Assembly: GCA_003525045.1 (NCBI GenBank)
Contig: DQGF01000487.1
Location: forward strand, 1 to 8,679
Length of the DNA stretch: 8,679 nt
Source: Pseudomonas sp.
Lineage (GTDB): Bacteria > Pseudomonadota > Gammaproteobacteria > Pseudomonadales > Pseudomonadaceae
Direction of reading: 5' to 3'
Shown here: in pieces, positions 5,402 to 8,679 of the stretch
Position numbering within the stretch: position 1 is the stretch's first letter
Layout of the letters: every line of letters begins with the position of its first letter
Position numbers and translations under genes: made by a program
The notes under the pieces: model-generated
Database searches by the model: none
What the model was told of the DNA's origin: nothing
Seen by the model: the letters and a program-made list of their open reading frames with translations, nothing else

Positions 5402-6937
5402 TTAATGGTGACTTAATGCGTTAATGAACTCTGCGGCGGGCATTGGCCGGCCGAACAGATAACCTTGCAGGAAGTTCACGCCGTGGGCGGTCAGGTAATC
5501 ACATTGCTCCGCGGTTTCCACACCTTCGGCGACGATCGCCAGATCAAGCTTGGCCGAGAGTTCGATGATGGTGTCCAGAATGTGCCGTGAGAGCGCGTCG
5601 ACACCGATCATGGCGACAAAACTCTGGTCGATTTTCAGGAAGTCCACATTGAATTGACGCAGATAACCCAGGCTCGAGTGGCCGGTGCCGAAGTCGTCGA
5701 TGGCGATCATCACACCGAGTTCATGCAGCTGTTCGAACAATTGATGGGTCATGGCCGTGGGCTCGATGAGTTCACGCTCGGTCAACTCCAGCACCAGGCT
5801 GATCGAGCCCGGTGCGAAGGCCTTGATGAACTCGCGACAGTCCTCGACCAGGCCCAGGTCCTTGCAGTGGCTGGCGGTGATATTGATGCCCATGTGAAAC
5901 GGCTCTTCGAACGACGATGACAGGGGCGCCAGCAACGCGGCGGTCTGTTGCATCAATGAGCGAGTCATCGGCACGATCAGCCCGGAGTACTCGGCAAAGG
6001 GGATGAACAGGTCCGGACGCACCAGGCCTTCCTTCGGATGATTCCAACGCATCAGCACCTCGCAGCCGGACCACTGCTTGGTGCCTCCATGGACCATCGG
6101 CTGAAAGTAGGGAATGAACTCCGCGGCTTCCAGCGCGCGCTGCATTTCATAGCTGGGTGACATGGCGCGCTTTTGCAGAAAATGCCCGATCGAGCCGGAC
6201 ACCACGCCGAAGAAGATCAGCAAGCTGAACAGTGGCGGATACTCGCTTTTCATATAGCGCCAGGTTTCGCCCTCGGGGTAACCGGCTGCCACGGTAAACG
6301 CATATCGCGAGGAGGTCAGTTCGCTTTGCGCCACCGCAAAGAGGGGCAGGGCACCGTCATGGAACTGGCCATCGGCGGACAACCAGTTTTGGCCCACTTG
6401 CAATACCAGCAAGGTCTTGCGGTCGATCAGGCGCAGTACATTACTCAAGTGAAAGCCATCCAGGGTGCTCATGGCCCCCTGTTTACCTTTGTTGAGTCGA
6501 TACATCAGTACTGCGCTATCCGGCGTGACCAGGTTGCCCTTCATCAACAACAACCGACCTTTGCTGTAGTCGCCGGCATCGATCTTCTGGTGATAGTCGC
6601 CAAACAGGGAACTGCAATAAATAGCGTCGTCCCACACCAGATTGGTCGAGCGCACGAAGGGACGGCGGGTGACCTGTTCGCGCAGGGCCAGATTGACATC
6701 GTGGCAACTTTGGCCCGACAACGGCAGCAATTCGCGCGCGGCCTCGGCGGTGTTGTCGAACATCAGTTCAAATTGGCGTACGGCTTCTTCGGCGGTCAGC
6801 CGGGTACTATGTAGCAGTGTGCGTTCGGCCTGCATATGGAGAATCACAAACCCCAGCAGTACCGGAAGTAAACCGCTCAAGACGGTCACAGCAATCCTGA
6901 TCCCGCGTTTGCGACGGGTTTTGACGTTCAGTGGCAT
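5402..6937 (-). CDS. Membrane CSS-motif EAL-domain c-di-GMP phosphodiesterase
   Basis: Expected to hydrolyse cyclic di-GMP to pGpG at the inner membrane. With the ATG at 6937 it has 511 residues: a basic N terminus (TRRKRG), a membrane helix at about 15-34, a periplasmic CSS domain to about 232, a second helix at about 235-254, and a cytoplasmic EAL domain at about 265-508. The periplasmic part has Cys108-Ser-Ser (IYCSSLFG) and a second Cys78; in this family a DsbA-dependent disulfide holds the enzyme in check. The signature appears as Glu293-Val-Leu instead of Glu-Ala-Leu. The other catalytic positions look intact: Asn352, Glu384 (LELTE), Asp414-Asp415 (DDFGTG), Lys435 (LKID), Glu471 (AEGVE) and Gln491. 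The frame stays open upstream to a TTG at 7174, but those 79 residues do not look like protein. The Shine-Dalgarno at 6937 is only a weak AGG. It stands alone. Confidence 0.92.
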   Translation of the reverse strand: MPLNVKTRRKRGIRIAVTVLSGLLPVLLGFVILHMQAERTLLHSTRLTAEEAVRQFELMFDNTAEAARELLPLSGQSCHDVNLALREQVTRRPFVRSTNLVWDDAIYCSSLFGDYHQKIDAGDYSKGRLLLMKGNLVTPDSAVLMYRLNKGKQGAMSTLDGFHLSNVLRLIDRKTLLVLQVGQNWLSADGQFHDGALPLFAVAQSELTSSRYAFTVAAGYPEGETWRYMKSEYPPLFSLLIFFGVVSGSIGHFLQKRAMSPSYEMQRALEAAEFIPYFQPMVHGGTKQWSGCEVLMRWNHPKEGLVRPDLFIPFAEYSGLIVPMTRSLMQQTAALLAPLSSSFEEPFHMGINITASHCKDLGLVEDCREFIKAFAPGSISLVLELTERELIEPTAMTHQLFEQLHELGVMIAIDDFGTGHSSLGYLRQFNVDFLKIDQSFVAMIGVDALSRHILDTIIELSAKLDLAIVAEGVETAEQCDYLTAHGVNFLQGYLFGRPMPAAEFINALSHH

Positions 6938-7167
6938 TCGTGGAACCTGTAACGGTGAAAGAGGGCTCTCAAATGCTGGCAGGACGACGATTCGCCTCCC
7001 CCAAAAGAGTTCAGGTAACGAGCATGATAGATCGACTCGAGGGCTTTTGCCGATCAACGGTAGTCCAGGTCGTGGCTGATTTGATGAAAGCCAGTGCCGC
7101 TGGCGGGGATTTGCTGTGCAACAAACCCCTTGCGCGCGTAGGGGAAAAGGGGATTTGATACAGAAGG

Positions 7168-7196
7168 CGGACAAATCGATTTACGCTGTGTAGAAT
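7168..7196 (+). promoter_or_regulatory. Possible hppD promoter
   Basis: CGGACA (7168-7173, four of six) and TAGAAT (7191-7196, five of six) are 17 bases apart. Starting near 7203 would give hppD a leader of about 200 bases, which is long. A closer promoter is possible in the AT-rich stretch 7370-7390, but I find no well-spaced pair there. Confidence 0.25.
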
Positions 7197-7357
7197 CGGG
7201 TTACGCATATAAGAATAATCGTCTTCTGGCAGCAGAAGCCTCGCCCGCCATAGCCTTGGGTCGACAATGAAGATATTTGGGTTTCAATTGATCTACGGTG
7301 ACTTCCTCGCCCGCAGCGTGCGGGGCATCTCCTGCGCGCCACCCGCCGGTCTCAGCA

Positions 7358-7379
7358 TTGCTAGCAACTAACATTAGTT
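7358..7379. promoter_or_regulatory. Two overlapping palindromes upstream of hppD
   Basis: TTGCTAGCAA (7358-7367) is a perfect ten-base palindrome. It shares its last AA with AACTAA-CA-TTAGTT (7366-7379), whose six-base arms are perfect. They end 27 bases before the hppD start, where an operator would act. Neither matches the TGTAAA-N6-TTTACA pattern of TyrR/PhhR regulators. The symmetry is seen directly; regulator binding is inference. Confidence 0.4.
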
Positions 7380-7406
7380 AATTGATAAAAATGATGAGGC
7401 GCCAAC

Positions 7407-8483
7407 ATGGCAGATTTATACGAAAACCCAATGGGCCTGATGGGCTTTGAATTCATCGAATTCGCATCGCCAACCCCCAATACCCTGGAGCCGATCTTCC
7501 AGATCATGGGCTTCACCAAGGTCGCGACCCATCGCTCCAAAGACGTGCACCTGTATCGCCAGGGCGCGATCAACCTGATCCTCAACAACGAGCCCAACAG
7601 CGTGGCTTCGTACTTCGCGGCCGAACACGGCCCGTCGGTGTGCGGCATGGCATTCCGCGTCAAGGATTCGCAGAAGGCCTACAAGCGTGCCTTGGAGCTC
7701 GGCGCCCAGCCGATTCACATCGAGACCGGCCCGATGGAGCTGCACCTGCCGGCGATCAAAGGCATCGGCGGTGCGCCGCTGTACCTGATCGACCGTTTCG
7801 GTGAAGGCAGCTCGATCTACGACATCGACTTCGTGTTCATCGAAGGCGTTGACCGCAACCCGGTCGGGGCCGGCCTGAAGATCATCGATCACCTGACCCA
7901 CAACGTGTACCGCGGGCGCATGGCCTACTGGGCCAACTTCTACGAGAAGCTGTTCAACTTCCGCGAGATCCGTTACTTCGACATCAAGGGCGAATACACC
8001 GGCCTGACCTCCAAGGCCATGACCGCGCCGGATGGCATGATCCGCATCCCGTTGAACGAAGAGTCGTCCAAGGGCGCCGGGCAGATCGAAGAGTTCCTGA
8101 TGCAGTTCAACGGCGAGGGCATCCAGCACGTGGCCTTCCTCAGCGATGACCTGATCAAGACGTGGGATCACTTGAAAAGCATCGGCATGCGCTTCATGAC
8201 CGCGCCGCCGGAAACTTACTACGAGATGCTCGAAGGCCGTTTGCCGAACCACGGCGAGCCGGTCAACGAACTGCAGGCTCGCGGCATTTTGCTGGACGGT
8301 TCGTCCGAATCGGGCGACAAGCGTTTGCTGTTGCAGATTTTCTCTGAAACCCTGATGGGCCCGGTGTTCTTCGAATTCATCCAGCGTAAAGGCGACGATG
8401 GTTTTGGCGAAGGCAACTTCAAGGCGCTGTTCGAATCCATCGAACGTGATCAGGTTCGCCGGGGTGTGCTCTCCACCGACTAA
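7407..8483 (+). CDS. hppD: 4-Hydroxyphenylpyruvate dioxygenase
   Basis: Oxidises 4-hydroxyphenylpyruvate to homogentisate with loss of CO2, using O2 and Fe(II) without a separate 2-oxoacid cofactor. It is the entry to the homogentisate branch of tyrosine and phenylalanine catabolism and the source of pyomelanin. At 358 residues it matches the P. fluorescens enzyme, counting the initiator Met. The N-terminal VOC module (about 10-145) is structural. The C-terminal module (about 155-330) carries the iron ligands His162 (IIDHLTHNV), His241 (IQHVAF) and Glu323 (VFFEFIQRK), each one higher than published Met-less numbering. The C-terminal helix ([12 protein letters not shown]) that caps the active site is complete. 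TGAGG lies seven bases before the ATG. Its own terminator follows at once, so it is monocistronic; homogentisate-pathway partners are not in the window. The gene is also called hpd. Confidence 0.98.
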   Translation: MADLYENPMGLMGFEFIEFASPTPNTLEPIFQIMGFTKVATHRSKDVHLYRQGAINLILNNEPNSVASYFAAEHGPSVCGMAFRVKDSQKAYKRALELGAQPIHIETGPMELHLPAIKGIGGAPLYLIDRFGEGSSIYDIDFVFIEGVDRNPVGAGLKIIDHLTHNVYRGRMAYWANFYEKLFNFREIRYFDIKGEYTGLTSKAMTAPDGMIRIPLNEESSKGAGQIEEFLMQFNGEGIQHVAFLSDDLIKTWDHLKSIGMRFMTAPPETYYEMLEGRLPNHGEPVNELQARGILLDGSSESGDKRLLLQIFSETLMGPVFFEFIQRKGDDGFGEGNFKALFESIERDQVRRGVLSTD

Positions 8484-8505
8484 GCCGGTGCAGATGTAAA
8501 AAAAG

Positions 8506-8538
8506 CCCGGTCAGCAGCGATGCTGACCGGGTTTTTTT
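8506..8538 (+). terminator. Intrinsic terminator of hppD
   Basis: A perfect 11-base GC-rich stem (8506-8516 with 8521-8531) closes the tetraloop GCGA and is followed by seven T residues (8532-8538). It begins 23 bases after the hppD stop codon. An A run at 8498-8504 could make it work in the other direction too. Confidence 0.92.
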
Positions 8539-8545
8539 GGGCTGA

Positions 8546-8657
8546 CGCAAAACTAATTGTGGGAGCGAGCCTGCTCGCGAATGCGGTGGGTCAGTCACTA
8601 CAAGTGTCGGCTGAGCCACCGCATTCGCGAGCAGGCTCGCTCCCACATGGTTTTGCG
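8546..8657. repeat. REP doublet (REPIN-like inverted repeat)
   Basis: Two inverted copies of a REP-type sequence. 8558-8589 is the exact reverse complement of 8616-8647, with no mismatch over 32 bases. The middle (8590-8615) pairs further through TCAG (8591-8594) and CTGA (8611-8614). Outside, CGCAAAAC (8546-8553) and GTTTTGCG (8650-8657) form another eight-base inverted pair. Each arm carries the GTGGGAGCGAGCCTGCTCGC core common in P. fluorescens genomes. Such doublets are non-autonomous elements thought to be mobilised by RAYT transposases; none is encoded here. It sits just past the hppD terminator, a usual intergenic place. The symmetry is seen directly; the family assignment is from memory of REP sequences. 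Confidence 0.88.
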
Positions 8658-8658
8658 C

Positions 8659-8670
8659 GACCTTAAGGTC
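8659..8670. repeat. Twelve-base perfect palindrome beside the REP doublet
   Basis: GACCTTAAGGTC reads the same on both strands and starts two bases after the outer arm of the REP doublet. It may be part of an operator for a gene beyond the window edge, or chance. Confidence 0.3.
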
Positions 8671-8679
8671 TGCGATTGC

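Larger units (their letters stand above)
6938..7406. other. Divergent control region between the EAL gene and hppD
   Basis: A 469-base gap without a convincing gene. It must carry the promoters of both flanking divergent genes. The EAL reading frame stays open across 6938-7174 on the - strand, but with no good start and low-complexity, Pro/Arg-rich content. I see paired palindromes near hppD and one promoter-like pair at 7168-7196 (listed separately), and no clear riboswitch, tRNA or mobile element. Confidence 0.6.

Noticed and set aside
6173..6814. A 213-codon + strand frame opposite the EAL gene
   Set aside because: It overlaps the periplasmic and transmembrane part of a well-supported gene and shows no domain.
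7101..7114. TGGC...TTGC resembling a sigma54 promoter upstream of hppD
   Set aside because: The GG and GC pairs are nine bases apart where sigma54 needs ten, and the site is almost 300 bases from the gene.
7416..8252. A 278-codon open frame antisense to hppD
   Set aside because: It lies wholly inside hppD and reflects third-position GC bias; its translation has no recognisable domain and no ribosome-binding site.

Overview
This window looks like the chromosome of a fluorescent-group Pseudomonas. Four things point that way. The 4-hydroxyphenylpyruvate dioxygenase has the length and metal-ligand spacing of the crystallised P. fluorescens enzyme. There is an MvaT/MvaU-type H-NS-like protein, a family confined to pseudomonads and relatives. 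The last 120 bases carry a REP-type inverted repeat with the GTGGGAGCGAGC core typical of P. fluorescens. The remaining genes are GC-rich and pseudomonad-like. No phage cluster, insertion sequence, CRISPR array, tRNA or rRNA is visible.

Layout. 25-963 (+): a complete, apparently orphan tyrosine recombinase. 964-1100: the ahpC control region, with a bulged AT-rich inverted repeat, a possible OxyR site and a plausible promoter. 1101-1664 and 1787-3349 (+): ahpC and ahpF, the two halves of the alkyl hydroperoxide reductase, separated by a strong intrinsic terminator. 3438-3959 (-): gloA (glyoxalase I), convergent with ahpF across a bidirectional terminator. 4105-4629 (+): a small exported protein of unknown function. 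4630-4790: an intergenic segment with its own promoter-like boxes, two hairpins and a terminator (candidate small RNA or mini-ORF). 4803-5168 (-): an MvaT/MvaU-family xenogeneic silencer with a TTG start and a good promoter. 5402-6937 (-): a membrane CSS-EAL c-di-GMP phosphodiesterase. 6938-7406: a long divergent control region. 7407-8483 (+): hppD, followed by a terminator. 8546-8657: a REP doublet.

Function. AhpC, AhpF and GloA form a neighbourhood for detoxifying peroxides and methylglyoxal. MvaT-family proteins and c-di-GMP turnover act in global control of surface and biofilm genes. HppD opens tyrosine catabolism at homogentisate. These genes are mostly separate transcription units; only ahpC-ahpF looks like an operon, and it is attenuated internally.

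Most of the window is ordinary core genome. The parts most worth a second look are the non-coding ones: the int-ahpC palindrome and OxyR-like repeat, the 4630-4790 transcript candidate, the paired palindromes in front of hppD and the terminal REP doublet. I see no clear new multi-gene system.
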